Shown one piece after another: positions 1 through 8,994 of a DNA stretch of 64,000 nt. The notes under the pieces are model-generated. The model did no database searches and was not told the DNA's origin. It worked only from the letters and a program-made list of their open reading frames with translations. Source of the stretch: JBBAGC01 sp964491265 (lineage in GTDB: Bacteria; Spirochaetota; UBA4802; UBA5550); the NCBI GenBank assembly GCA_964491265.1, contig CAZBFP010000009.1:1-64000 (forward strand), read 5' to 3'. The position numbers and the translations under genes were made by a program. Positions within the stretch are counted from its first letter, which is position 1. The number at the start of each line of letters is the position of its first letter.

Positions 1-43
1 CATTTAATATGCATCCGGTTATATTTTAAACAAATGGACTTTT

Positions 44-1021
44 TCAGGAAGCCCTCAGTAAAGAATTACTCCCCACAGTATCCACTGCTTCAATTTTTGC
101 GCCTCTATCGAGCAGATAATTAACCATTTCAGTTTTGTCCGCATTGGCAGCTATCATAAGCGGAGTCCATTTGTTGCCGTACTGCTGAAGTTCTATTTTT
201 GCGCCTCTGTCAAGAAGAAGCCTTGCCCCTTCAATGAATCCCCGCATAGCAGTATACATCAATGGGGAGATCCCCCCTCCCCCCCTGGAAAAACCCATGG
301 GATTTACAGTTGATGGAGTCCCTTCAGGAAGATCGACTTTAAGAAATTTTGAGCCGGGTGCAAACTTGCAGTTGTCTACAATTGCGCCTCTATCAAGTAG
401 AAGAGCCGCTGTTTTCACGGCATTTTCTTTAATATCTGCCGGAGACTTATCACCGACATAGGCTACCGAAAACATCAGTGGGGTCATCCCTATTGAATTC
501 ATCTGCTCAATATTGGCTCCCTTATTAATAAGCATTTCAGTCAGCTCAACCGAACCAGCCCATGCAGCATACATCAAAGCTGTATTAAGAGGCTGCGGCC
601 CTATAATCTTTGATGTGGGGAAATGCTGATCTGCAAGATTAACTTTTGCCCCCTTTGCAAGAAGAAGCTTTACTGCTTCAACATTACCTGCCTCAACAGC
701 AGCAATGAGCGGAGTGCGGTACCATGAAAATGCCCCCATGGGCCTTGTACTGTATAGATTAATATCAATCCCTTTTGCATTAAGAAGCAGTTTTACTATT
801 TCGATACTTACACCCTTTGCTGTAACTGCCTCCACCAGGACGGTATCCTGATGTTTAACATTGACATTTGCACCCCCTTTAATGAGACGCTCAACCTTTG
901 CCACGTCGTTTTTCCATACTGCTTCAATCAATTCAGCAACTACAACTTTCTGGGCGGTTACATTGTGATAAAAAATAAGAGTAAAAAATATTATAACTGC
1001 AGCGGTAATTTTTCTGTTCAT
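44..1021 (-). CDS. secreted ankyrin-repeat protein
   Basis: A 325-residue protein with an N-terminal signal peptide (basic MNRK start, hydrophobic stretch to about residue 22, likely cleavage near TAQ). The rest is a run of about six or seven ankyrin repeats, recognisable by recurring LLLxKGAxVN / TPLxxAxxxG motifs (for example residues near 75-95, 105-130, 150-175, 260-315). Ankyrin repeats mediate protein-protein contacts; an exported copy would act in the periplasm or outside the cell. The longest inter-repeat spacer holds a Gly-rich GGGG segment encoded by a C-rich run on the plus strand. The gene is downstream of, and on the same strand as, the cytolysin-like gene, but a repeat-filled gap of about 650 bp separates them, so co-transcription is doubtful. 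No catalytic domain is visible. Confidence 0.85.
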   Translation of the reverse strand: MNRKITAAVIIFFTLIFYHNVTAQKVVVAELIEAVWKNDVAKVERLIKGGANVNVKHQDTVLVEAVTAKGVSIEIVKLLLNAKGIDINLYSTRPMGAFSWYRTPLIAAVEAGNVEAVKLLLAKGAKVNLADQHFPTSKIIGPQPLNTALMYAAWAGSVELTEMLINKGANIEQMNSIGMTPLMFSVAYVGDKSPADIKENAVKTAALLLDRGAIVDNCKFAPGSKFLKVDLPEGTPSTVNPMGFSRGGGGISPLMYTAMRGFIEGARLLLDRGAKIELQQYGNKWTPLMIAANADKTEMVNYLLDRGAKIEAVDTVGSNSLLRAS

Positions 1022-1344
1022 AATTTCTCCATTTTTGAGTTATGAGTATTTAGTTAAAATCAGACAAAAACTATTAAATAATTCAGATAAGGAACATGCT
1101 TTATTGATTATTATATGCTGCTTGTTTAAAGGATATGGACGATATTCAGATCTCTTAAAAAAATTTAACAGCTTTTGACAGGAATTTAACAGGTTTTTTT
1201 ATAACGTCTTTTCAGAATATAAATCTGTAAAATAATTACAATGGGCAGAGTTTTTAAGTAGCTAAGTAACAGAAAAGTTTATGATTTTATGCCGGAATCA
1301 GTACCGGCACAAAGCCATAAAAAAACTTAATTATAAATTAGATT

Positions 1345-1654
1345 CAGTGTTAATTCCTTAACTTTTATTTGAAATAAAATGCTTTAATATCCCCGCCGCC
1401 TCAATGTCATTAAGTTAAGCCCCCTAAATCCTACTTCGACACGCTCGGTACACCGCCCGGAGGGGGACTTTTAAACTCTTTTAACAAATTAAAAGTTTGA
1501 TAACACAGCCTTTAAGCCCCCCTCCGGGGGGTTTGGGGGGCCGTTGCGAAACTGTGAAGCTCTTAACTTAATGACATATCCCCGCCGCCGTAGGCGGCGG
1601 GGATATGGGAATCATCATTATTGTACTAAAAAATATTTTCAGGAATAATTATTG
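1345..1654 (+). mobile_element. 121-bp MITE family 1, copy A, interrupted by a family 2 element
   Basis: The left arm starts CAGTGTTAATTCC at 1345 and the right arm ends AATAATTATTG at 1654. A perfect 9-bp direct repeat (AATTAGATT) flanks the element at 1336-1344 and 1655-1663. The central GC-rich palindrome is split by a second inverted-repeat element between about 1401 and 1575. Non-coding. Confidence 0.85.
1401..1575 (+). mobile_element. MITE family 2, copy 1 (nested in family 1 copy A)
   Basis: Perfect 16-bp terminal inverted repeats ATGTCATTAAGTTAAG lie at 1404-1419 and, reversed, at 1562-1577. A 14-bp direct repeat of the host element (ATATCCCCGCCGCC) lies at 1387-1400 and 1576-1589, which fits a target-site duplication. 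The interior is related, in reverse orientation, to the copy at 14430-14579. Non-coding. Confidence 0.8.
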
Positions 1655-1673
1655 AATTAGATTTATAATAAGT

Positions 1674-3878
1674 TTATTTCTCTACAATGATAAACTGAAG
1701 ACCTTCAATTCTTAACCTTTTGCCTCGTGTTCCGCAATATTCTCCATTTTTGTACCACTGAGTATCTCCAATATTCTGAATATGTCCCCGGTAGTAAATA
1801 TCATATTTTGACGCAAATTCAGGGGTTAATCTGAATGCAACTCCCTCCATTCTTTTACCGAATCTGCCAAGACTCCCTTTGCCGCCGGTAAAGGAAGTCC
1901 AGGATGTATCACCCACATCCTGAATATGGCCCATATATTCAAATCCAATATTACCTTTTTTCAGTTCAAAATTAATCATCTCAAGTGCTTTAGACTGACC
2001 TTTTGTTCCAACGTACATTCCCATGGGAACTGTTGTCAGAGCAGTTCCTCCTGAGACAGCTGTGAAATTGATTCCAATATTTTTAGTCGGCTGAAAAGGG
2101 AGGCCGGGAATATGAACCGGCTCTATAAAATCTTCAGCACCTGCTACTTTGGAGTGTTTATATTTTTTATTAATTCTTACAGTGAATTTCACCCATTCGT
2201 TAGGAAGAACTGTTCTGCCACCTTTCATCTGGTATACTTTCAGCTCCAGCAAATCGCCATCTTTATAATTTGACAGCTGGTATCCTTTTGACATGATCTC
2301 TTTATTAGAACCCATGAGATTAGTAAAATAATCGTCACCTCCCCCGCTGCCGCCATCTGCTTCTCTCAAATATACGTTTGCATCAAATTGTACCTGATCA
2401 TTTGGTATAGAATATGTAACTGAGGTGTTCATACTATGAGTTGACGGGGAGGTGGTTTTCCACTGTCCTTTACGGGTTTTATTCCATAAATTCCTTTTTT
2501 TATCACCTAAAGAGATGTCACAACTGCCGTATAATTCCAGACTTTTCCCATTACCATCTTTAGCGGTAACTTCGATTCCTGTGAGGGTAAATGTTACATC
2601 AACACCATCACCCTTCATTGCAGTTGTCTGCCTTACAGTATATTCGCTATTATAAATAGTATTTGCAATTGTATTATCATCAACAAAGCGTAATTTATAG
2701 GCAACTATCTTCCCGGGATTACGCACTGAAAATGAATCATTTTGTAGCATATCCATAAAGCCATCAAGAGTTGTTGAGACTACAGAGCCGCCAATAACTG
2801 TAATATTTATCTTATTATTCTTTTTAAATGTATTGTATTCTGTTTCAAAATCAGCTTCATAGGTTGTACCGCTCACCTTGGCATCAACCGCTGCATCGAT
2901 AGTAGCTTTTACAGTCTGAAGATCTTCATCAGACTCAATTGTTAAATATGCCAGTCGCCCATAAGCTATAGATGCCACATATACAGGTCTGTAACCCTTA
3001 AAATCAGCTACATTAAAACTTTTATAAAGAAAAGTTTCTTCCCCCTGATCTACATCCACAGTATAGAAGGTCTCCATGAATTTAATCATATGCTTATATT
3101 TTTTTGTACTTTTCTTAAAGTCAAAGCCGGCTTTTACCTTTGTTTCAATAGCCGGAGTGGAATATCCTACCCCTAAATTAAATTTTACTCCGAATTCACT
3201 TTCATCTGTAACAGTAGTCTCTTCAAAGGAGTAAGTTGACGATTTCCCGGTTATATTCTGCGACATGATTGAATTGTGAAGTTTCACAAAATTTGATCTT
3301 GTTGGTATAATTGTTCCGGAAACCACACCTACTGCTTGACCTGAAGCCTGCTTAACTCCTGTTAAATCATAAGAAACTCCAATCGGTCTTTTTTCTCCAT
3401 TGTATATTTCCTTGTATGATCCATCCTCGATTGTGTGTGCAAATAAAACAGAACCGGGATAAATAACATCGGAACTGGGATTTAAAAGTATCTGCTGATC
3501 AAATGCAGCACTTGCTTTAAATCGCTGGGTTGTTGTTACATAAGTTACAGGAATGCCATTCTCTATTGCCTGCTTGACACTTTCTGTTTCAGGTTCATTC
3601 TGTTCTTTAATAACAGTTTCTTCAGCTTTAGAGGCTTTAAGAACTGATACAGTTTTAAGATCTTTTAATTGTTTCTTTAATTCTTCAATTTGCGCTCTTT
3701 CAGCAGCTGTTAGTTGAGGGTTAGCTGCAGGTTTTTTCTTCTTTTTTTCATCTTTAATCCCTGTTTTTATCAGTGCTTTATCTTTAGCTTTTTTGAGCTT
3801 TTTAAATTGGGCATTAGAATCAATAACAAAAATACTGACTAATAACAGACACAAGGCAACTACAAACTTTTTCTTCAT
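1674..3878 (-). CDS. secreted cholesterol-dependent-cytolysin-like pore-forming protein with ChW-like repeats
   Basis: A 734-residue secreted protein with a signal peptide at 1-23. A Lys-rich, helix-prone linker covers about 25-90. Residues about 105-450 carry the motif order of thiol-activated cytolysins: NPSSDVIYPGSVL (133-145), IGVSYDLTGV (166-175), the membrane-hairpin region ending FYTVDVD (271-277), VASIAYGRLAYL (301-312), ITVIGGS (359-365) and FSVRNPGKIVAYKLRFVDDN (383-402). The Trp-rich undecapeptide ECTGLAWEWWR of classical members is absent, as in CDC-like proteins of other diderms. The C-terminus (about 598-732) holds three repeats resembling clostridial hydrophobic-W (ChW) repeats, the last two starting GHIQ(D/N)(V/I)GDTxW. 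Known family role: oligomeric beta-barrel pores in target membranes. Inference: a secreted pore former with its own surface or glycan-binding tail; the target is unknown. Confidence 0.8.
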   Translation of the reverse strand: MKKKFVVALCLLLVSIFVIDSNAQFKKLKKAKDKALIKTGIKDEKKKKKPAANPQLTAAERAQIEELKKQLKDLKTVSVLKASKAEETVIKEQNEPETESVKQAIENGIPVTYVTTTQRFKASAAFDQQILLNPSSDVIYPGSVLFAHTIEDGSYKEIYNGEKRPIGVSYDLTGVKQASGQAVGVVSGTIIPTRSNFVKLHNSIMSQNITGKSSTYSFEETTVTDESEFGVKFNLGVGYSTPAIETKVKAGFDFKKSTKKYKHMIKFMETFYTVDVDQGEETFLYKSFNVADFKGYRPVYVASIAYGRLAYLTIESDEDLQTVKATIDAAVDAKVSGTTYEADFETEYNTFKKNNKINITVIGGSVVSTTLDGFMDMLQNDSFSVRNPGKIVAYKLRFVDDNTIANTIYNSEYTVRQTTAMKGDGVDVTFTLTGIEVTAKDGNGKSLELYGSCDISLGDKKRNLWNKTRKGQWKTTSPSTHSMNTSVTYSIPNDQVQFDANVYLREADGGSGGGDDYFTNLMGSNKEIMSKGYQLSNYKDGDLLELKVYQMKGGRTVLPNEWVKFTVRINKKYKHSKVAGAEDFIEPVHIPGLPFQPTKNIGINFTAVSGGTALTTVPMGMYVGTKGQSKALEMINFELKKGNIGFEYMGHIQDVGDTSWTSFTGGKGSLGRFGKRMEGVAFRLTPEFASKYDIYYRGHIQNIGDTQWYKNGEYCGTRGKRLRIEGLQFIIVEK

Positions 3879-4085
3879 AACTTTTCCCTTTATACTTTAT
3901 TTTAATATTGCTTTATGCATCAACACGCGCATTACATAATTTTACGCCGCTGATTATGTAAATAAGTCCGGAAACATCAGAATGACTGTTTGATGTATTT
4001 TGAAGCAGATAGTCTACATGTCAATATATGAATTTGATATGACCTTAACTCCACCTTAATTTAACCTTAATTGTACAACTACTGT

Positions 4086-4114
4086 TTGACAAAATTCAAC
4101 ATTGGAATAGTAAA
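4086..4114 (+). promoter_or_regulatory. possible promoter of the response regulator gene
   Basis: TTGACA at 4086-4091 is a perfect -35 match. The -10 (TAGTAA, around 4108-4113) is poor, so this is tentative. An AAGGAT ribosome-binding site follows at about 4120. Confidence 0.3.
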
Positions 4115-4130
4115 TATTTAAGGATTATGT

Positions 4131-4823
4131 GTGGTAAATATGGATAACAAACCTTTAGTTCTGATTGTTGACGATCAGGAATCTGACCGGAATTCGCTTA
4201 TAAAAATTCTTGAAAAAGAGGGATATCCTTATATTGAGGCTGCAGCAGCTATCCCTGCAATTGAGGCTCTTAAATTAAATGATATTTCTCTGGTACTTCT
4301 CGATCTGGGACTCCCCGACATCAATGGCCGTTTTGCTATCCCGCAGCTGCTTGAGATTAATCCAGCACTCCATATAATTGTTGTATCATCGACACTTGAC
4401 ATGCAGGAACGTCTGGAATGCTTCAATCTGGGTGCCGACGATTTTATAACAAAACCCTTTCATGAAGGGGAGACTCTGGCACGAATCAGGCGATCTTTGA
4501 AAAAGCACGATTCAGACAAATCAAAACTTATTCAAAGCAGCACCCTTCATCTGGACCTGAACACGAGGCAGATTACCTGCAGCGGAAAAACATTTAATGT
4601 AAGCAGCAAAGCATTTGATATAATCTATCTCCTTGCCATGAATCCGGGGAAAGTCTACAGCAGAGAAAAAATAGGGCAGATCATCTGGCAGGGATTCTAT
4701 GTAAGCGATAACTCCATATGGGTGCACATGAACAGAGTAAAAAAAATACTTGAAGAATCAGGGGCCGGGGCCGGCAGGATTGAGAACCATCGCGGCACAG
4801 GATACCGCTATATTACAGACTGA
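4131..4823 (+). CDS. OmpR/PhoB-family response regulator
   Basis: A 230-residue two-component response regulator. The receiver domain (about 8-122) has the acidic pair D14-D15, phospho-acceptor D58 in LVLLDLGLPD and conserved K108 in FITKPF. A winged-helix DNA-binding domain covers about 135-229, ending in the typical RGTGYRYI strand. The chosen start is GTG at 4131, with AAGGAT just upstream; an in-frame ATG three codons later is possible. The 3' end overlaps the convergent histidine-kinase gene by 16 bp, and that kinase is the likely partner although the two cannot share a transcript. Targets are unknown. Confidence 0.92.
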   Translation: MVNMDNKPLVLIVDDQESDRNSLIKILEKEGYPYIEAAAAIPAIEALKLNDISLVLLDLGLPDINGRFAIPQLLEINPALHIIVVSSTLDMQERLECFNLGADDFITKPFHEGETLARIRRSLKKHDSDKSKLIQSSTLHLDLNTRQITCSGKTFNVSSKAFDIIYLLAMNPGKVYSREKIGQIIWQGFYVSDNSIWVHMNRVKKILEESGAGAGRIENHRGTGYRYITD

Positions 4824-6649
4824 ACTGTTTTAATTTCCAGAACCCAGACTGCCCCGCACAAATCCCCCTCACCCTCTGCAAGATTAAGCTTTATATCGCA
4901 TGCATCAGCAATCTGCTTAATAATATAAAGACCGATACCGGTTGATCGCTCACCTGCACTCGGTTTAGCGCTGAGCTTTTTAAACTTGGAAAACATTTTT
5001 TCTCTATCTTCCCACCGGAATCCGGGTCCGGAATCACTTATTCTTATCAAAAGAATATCACCCTCTATAGAAGCATTAAGCTGAACAATCCCATCCGGCG
5101 GCGCATATTTAACCGCATTAGAAACAAGGTTTGCCAGAACCTGGTAGACCATCTCCTCGTCATTATCTATCATACAGCTCACAGCAGGGGAGGAAATAAA
5201 TTTCTGCCCCTTCCCTTCTGATAAAGGTTCGAAACTGGAGACAAGTTTTTCCCATTGCCATAAAAAATCATAAGTATTAAAGATTATAAGAGGTTTGCTG
5301 CTCTCAAGACGCATAACATTAACTGTATTCTGTATCATAAGAGACATCTCACATAAACGGAGATATAATCCGCTGGAGGTTCTATCAGGTATTCCGGAAA
5401 GATTTTTCTGAAGCATGAGAATTTCATTTGAAAAATTGTGTGTAATTATATATAAAAGATCTTCGAATTTCGATTTATCCTTCTCCAGTCTTATTGCCAG
5501 AGTTTTCAATCTTTGAGTGAAGAGCATCATAGTAGCCAGCACTCCGCCGATAAAAATGATAAATGAGATAAATAAAGCAGCCAGCTCCCTGACTAAAAGT
5601 TCACTCTCTTTCTTCAAATGATAAGTGGTATCAATAAATGTCAGAATCTGCATAGCCCCGTTAAACATGGAAGTTCTTCTATAAATAATCTTTTTATTAT
5701 CCTCTTTAAAGTGCCCATAATCATCAGCCTTTAATAGTATTTTTTTTATTAACCGGTTTTCTCCGTTTTCATTATTACCTTCAACAATTGAATTATCAAT
5801 ACCAAAAAGCCTTGCCCCTTCCGCGATCTCCATGGATGAAATATCAATAAGGGCTTTACCCTTATCATCAAGAATTATTACCCGCTCACCCTCTCTGGCT
5901 ACTGATAGAAGCTGTTCGCGAAGCTGTACAAGGGGAACCTGGCCTGCTATACTCCCAATAGGGCGTCCATTTTTGTCCCGTATCACACGGTCAATATAAA
6001 GATTATACTCTTTTGTCAGCTTTTCTGAATAAAGTGTAAATGTCCAGTCAGGGATATCCGCTCTTTTCCAGAAATCAAAAAACCATTCATCACGGGGGAG
6101 TGACGGATCAAGAAAAACAGGTTTATCTGACCAGTAATCCCATACAACTTTTCTATCCCTGTCAGAAACTCCAACTGAATTTACATCCAGCTCTGCTGCC
6201 CACTCTTTCATTTTAATTTTAAGCCACTCCGGATCTGCTGCAGATTTGCTCATAATAGCAGGCCAGTCCAGAGTTTTAGAGAGAAGAGAAAGTCCGGTTA
6301 CTGAAGGTTCAAAAAAAATTTCTATCCTCAAATCTACCCTTTCAGTCAATTCCGGAAAAATTCTCTCGTCAATTTCCATTTCCAGACGTACAATCCCGTA
6401 AAAATACGACACAACAAGAAAGCCTGAATAAATAAAGAAGCAGGAACAACCAAGGAGAATTATATAACCTGTTATTTTTATAATCTTTTTCAGATCGCTC
6501 ATAAACATAAAAAAGCTCATGAGGTTTTTTTTTGTCAATGTTTTAATTAAGTTAAAATTAAGGGAGAGACCCGGATAAAATACAATTACAGCTAATCGAT
6601 TGACAATTTTTTCGACCCTCATCAGAATAAACCTGTTCTTCCACTTCAC
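4808..6649 (-). CDS. membrane sensor histidine kinase
   Basis: The frame encodes 613 residues. A membrane helix lies at about 57-82, an extracytoplasmic sensor region at about 85-345, a second helix at about 355-378 and a cytoplasmic kinase core after that. The phospho-accepting histidine is probably H404 in IITHNFSNEI, a non-standard H-box. The ATP-binding lid has an N-box (VYQVLANLVSNAVKY, about 501-515), G1 (SDSGPGF, about 538-544) and G2 (GIGLYII). The sensor part looks like a Cache/PAS-like fold (inference). The start is uncertain: GTG at 6649 gives an unusual 50-residue leader before the first helix, so an ATG near 6520 (codon 44) may be used, although neither has a strong ribosome-binding site. 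The gene is convergent with the response regulator, overlapping 16 bp, which suggests one signalling pair. Confidence 0.88.
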   Translation of the reverse strand: MKWKNRFILMRVEKIVNRLAVIVFYPGLSLNFNLIKTLTKKNLMSFFMFMSDLKKIIKITGYIILLGCSCFFIYSGFLVVSYFYGIVRLEMEIDERIFPELTERVDLRIEIFFEPSVTGLSLLSKTLDWPAIMSKSAADPEWLKIKMKEWAAELDVNSVGVSDRDRKVVWDYWSDKPVFLDPSLPRDEWFFDFWKRADIPDWTFTLYSEKLTKEYNLYIDRVIRDKNGRPIGSIAGQVPLVQLREQLLSVAREGERVIILDDKGKALIDISSMEIAEGARLFGIDNSIVEGNNENGENRLIKKILLKADDYGHFKEDNKKIIYRRTSMFNGAMQILTFIDTTYHLKKESELLVRELAALFISFIIFIGGVLATMMLFTQRLKTLAIRLEKDKSKFEDLLYIITHNFSNEILMLQKNLSGIPDRTSSGLYLRLCEMSLMIQNTVNVMRLESSKPLIIFNTYDFLWQWEKLVSSFEPLSEGKGQKFISSPAVSCMIDNDEEMVYQVLANLVSNAVKYAPPDGIVQLNASIEGDILLIRISDSGPGFRWEDREKMFSKFKKLSAKPSAGERSTGIGLYIIKQIADACDIKLNLAEGEGDLCGAVWVLEIKTVQSVI

Positions 6650-6783
6650 TCTCCGGGAGAAAGATTAAAAATTTTATGCAGCCGCATGATGTTGAAAAAA
6701 ATACCCTTGAACAAAGGGAACTTATTTAAAAGTCATTAACGGTTTCTTTCATCTTTTCTAAAATCAAAAAAACAGGAAAAATT

Positions 6784-7818
6784 ATGACTGACAAACAAAA
6801 TCTCAAACCGAACACACTCTTTATTGAAGTATCAGGAGCCGGCCTCCCTGAGGTTGACGGACTATTTGTCCCTTCAACTGCACCACCTGTAAAATCTGAA
6901 TCTGGAACCCTCTCCAGTCCCGGATACTGGAACGGCAAAATGGCCTGGGATCGTGCAGATGGTAAAGCTGCAAGAAGCCCTTCCCTGTCATACTCCAACA
7001 CCTACAAATCCTGGAGAATCTCACGCCTGGATGGGCATCTGGCATACGAAATTACATGCGATGATGAACTCCCTCCAACTGACAGGAAATGGAATGTCTA
7101 CAAAATGGGTGTAGCCCCTGCACCAGAAATAGTGATACACTACAGCGACCCAGGAAAGCCCTATCCAATGCCCAACGTGGTCTTTGTACTTGGCGGGCCT
7201 GGAGCAGGGAAAGGGACCATGTGCGAACTTGCTGAAATACAGCTCGGCTGGACCCACCTTTCAACAGGAGATCTGCTCCGTGCTGAAGAGAAGGCTGGAG
7301 GCCCTGATGCTGATGTAATCAAAAAATACACCTCTGCCGGGACGCTGGTGCCCGATGAAATCGTGGTAACCCTCCTCAAAAACGCCATGGAAAAAATTAC
7401 CAGAACAACCGGGAAAAATAATTTCCTTTTTGACGGATTCCCCCGCTCCCTATCCAACCTGGAAGCATGGTATCAGGTATTCGGCCGTGACAGGGAACTC
7501 CCTAAAATGGTCTACTTTGAGTGCCCTTTTGAGGTTCTCCAGAAAAGGATTTTAGGACGCGCCAGATACTCAGGAAGGGATGATGACAATGTGGAGAGTA
7601 TGAAACTCAGATTCGATACATTTAAAGCTGAAACACTCCCTACTGTAGAATTGTTCAAAAGCAAAGGAAAATGTGTAGAAATTGATACAAGTCAGGACCG
7701 TCAGACAGTTTATGCTCTTCTCCGGGACAACCTCGCTGAGTATACTGACAGTGAATCAGCTGCAAAGCCGCTAACTGAAAGGGCTGAAATCCTTCTCGGT
7801 CTGCGTCCATATTCCTAA
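6784..7818 (+). CDS. eukaryote-like UMP-CMP kinase with an extra N-terminal domain
   Basis: A 344-residue protein. Residues about 130-320 form a nucleoside-monophosphate kinase with P-loop GGPGAGKGT (137-145), FDGFPRS (216-222) and a short lid with SGRDDDNVESMKLRFDTF (263-280). Lid and flanks are of the eukaryotic UMP-CMP/adenylate kinase 1 type, not the long-lid bacterial Adk or bacterial Cmk type. The predicted reaction is ATP plus UMP or CMP giving the diphosphates. Residues about 10-122 are a separate Trp/Gly-containing domain (SGAGLPEVDGLF..., SWRISRLDG) reminiscent of small repeat domains seen in algal and other protist proteins; this is recalled, not checked. By eye the kinase part is more GC-rich than its neighbours. 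ATG start with AGGAAA upstream. Likely horizontally acquired from a eukaryote (inference). Confidence 0.8.
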   Translation: MTDKQNLKPNTLFIEVSGAGLPEVDGLFVPSTAPPVKSESGTLSSPGYWNGKMAWDRADGKAARSPSLSYSNTYKSWRISRLDGHLAYEITCDDELPPTDRKWNVYKMGVAPAPEIVIHYSDPGKPYPMPNVVFVLGGPGAGKGTMCELAEIQLGWTHLSTGDLLRAEEKAGGPDADVIKKYTSAGTLVPDEIVVTLLKNAMEKITRTTGKNNFLFDGFPRSLSNLEAWYQVFGRDRELPKMVYFECPFEVLQKRILGRARYSGRDDDNVESMKLRFDTFKAETLPTVELFKSKGKCVEIDTSQDRQTVYALLRDNLAEYTDSESAAKPLTERAEILLGLRPYS

Positions 7819-7840
7819 AAAAAATGAAGATATCCCTGAA

Positions 7841-8983
7841 TCAGTATCTGATGATTTTCTGTAAGATGCTTTTCCTTAATTCAATAGCTGCTTCAGGGCA
7901 TATCTCCATGCAGCAGTAGCACCTTATACACCTGGAGTAGTTATATAGAGGGATTCGATTGTCTGCGCTTTTACTGATAGCATCTGCCGGACAGATGGTA
8001 CGACACTGGTAGCAGAGAGTGCATTTATCCGGCAATGGTACCGGTTTTTCAATTAACGCATTTTTAAACAGGGGTGATGAAAAGGGCCACCCCGATACGC
8101 CCGACCTGGAAGCAGGGGGGAGGAATCTTTTTTTAAAATCGGTAAAGGAATCCCCTTTTATTTCAATCTTTGATAAATCATTTATTCCAATCCCTCTTTC
8201 ACCTCCATAACTGCAGGTAAGGACTTTTTCCAGATCAAGGCCTGCACTTTCTACTGCCACAGTATCTACAGCAAGAGCATCTATCCCGGCTATAAGAGCG
8301 CATGAATTTACAGGCTTACCTGAGGCGCCCGGGCCCTCCCCTTCAAGTCCGATAATACCATCCATTATATTCAGGAAGGAACCGCTCCCCTTTAAATTCA
8401 GCAGAGCAGAGTACAGATCAATAATAAATGATGCAAAGCTTTCCGGATTATCCGCCCTGAAGTGAAACTTCGATTTTTCAAGACCATGAATTAAACCGAA
8501 ATAATTTTTTACCGCACCGGTAAAATAGGTGAGACCATGTGTCTTCATTTTCGGAAGATTAAAAACAAAATCCGCCTCTGCAAAATCCGCAGCCACTTCC
8601 AAGACTTTAAATTTTTCTGAACCGGTATTTTTAATATGGGCAGTCCTCCCCGTATCCCCTACCCTGATTTTTTCCTTTTCAATTATTTCTGTGTAACCGT
8701 TTTTCTTTAAAACACGTGCAAGGGGGAGAAAGGCGGGTGATTCAACAAGTACAGGGATTCCTCCCCTCTCCTTTATAATCTTAACAACCTGATGAAAGAA
8801 AACCGGATGAGTGGTAACCCCCTTTTCAGGGGGAGCTGCTGTAAGCAGATTCGGCTTTACTGCAACAACCCTGTTCTTAATAAGAGAGAGATCAAAACCG
8901 CTTCCCTGGATAGATTTTTCAAGGGCATCCCTCAAAATTTCCGGTTCATATGATTCAACTTTTAAGAGTGATACCCTCTCCAT
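7841..8983 (-). CDS. DUF362 protein with C-terminal 2x[4Fe-4S] ferredoxin domain
   Basis: A 380-residue protein. The N-terminal about 300 residues match the DUF362 family (VAVKPNLL, GVTTHPV, LPKMKTHGLTYFTGAVKNYFG). The C-terminus carries two CxxCxxCxxxCP clusters (C321-P332 and C352-P363), each able to hold a [4Fe-4S] centre. Family members are cytoplasmic iron-sulfur proteins of unproven function, probably in electron transfer. The gene follows the rhomboid gene on the same strand with an 11-bp gap and probably forms an operon with it and the HD-GYP regulator. Confidence 0.88.
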   Translation of the reverse strand: MERVSLLKVESYEPEILRDALEKSIQGSGFDLSLIKNRVVAVKPNLLTAAPPEKGVTTHPVFFHQVVKIIKERGGIPVLVESPAFLPLARVLKKNGYTEIIEKEKIRVGDTGRTAHIKNTGSEKFKVLEVAADFAEADFVFNLPKMKTHGLTYFTGAVKNYFGLIHGLEKSKFHFRADNPESFASFIIDLYSALLNLKGSGSFLNIMDGIIGLEGEGPGASGKPVNSCALIAGIDALAVDTVAVESAGLDLEKVLTCSYGGERGIGINDLSKIEIKGDSFTDFKKRFLPPASRSGVSGWPFSSPLFKNALIEKPVPLPDKCTLCYQCRTICPADAISKSADNRIPLYNYSRCIRCYCCMEICPEAAIELRKSILQKIIRY

Positions 8984-8994
8984 TCAATCTCTCC

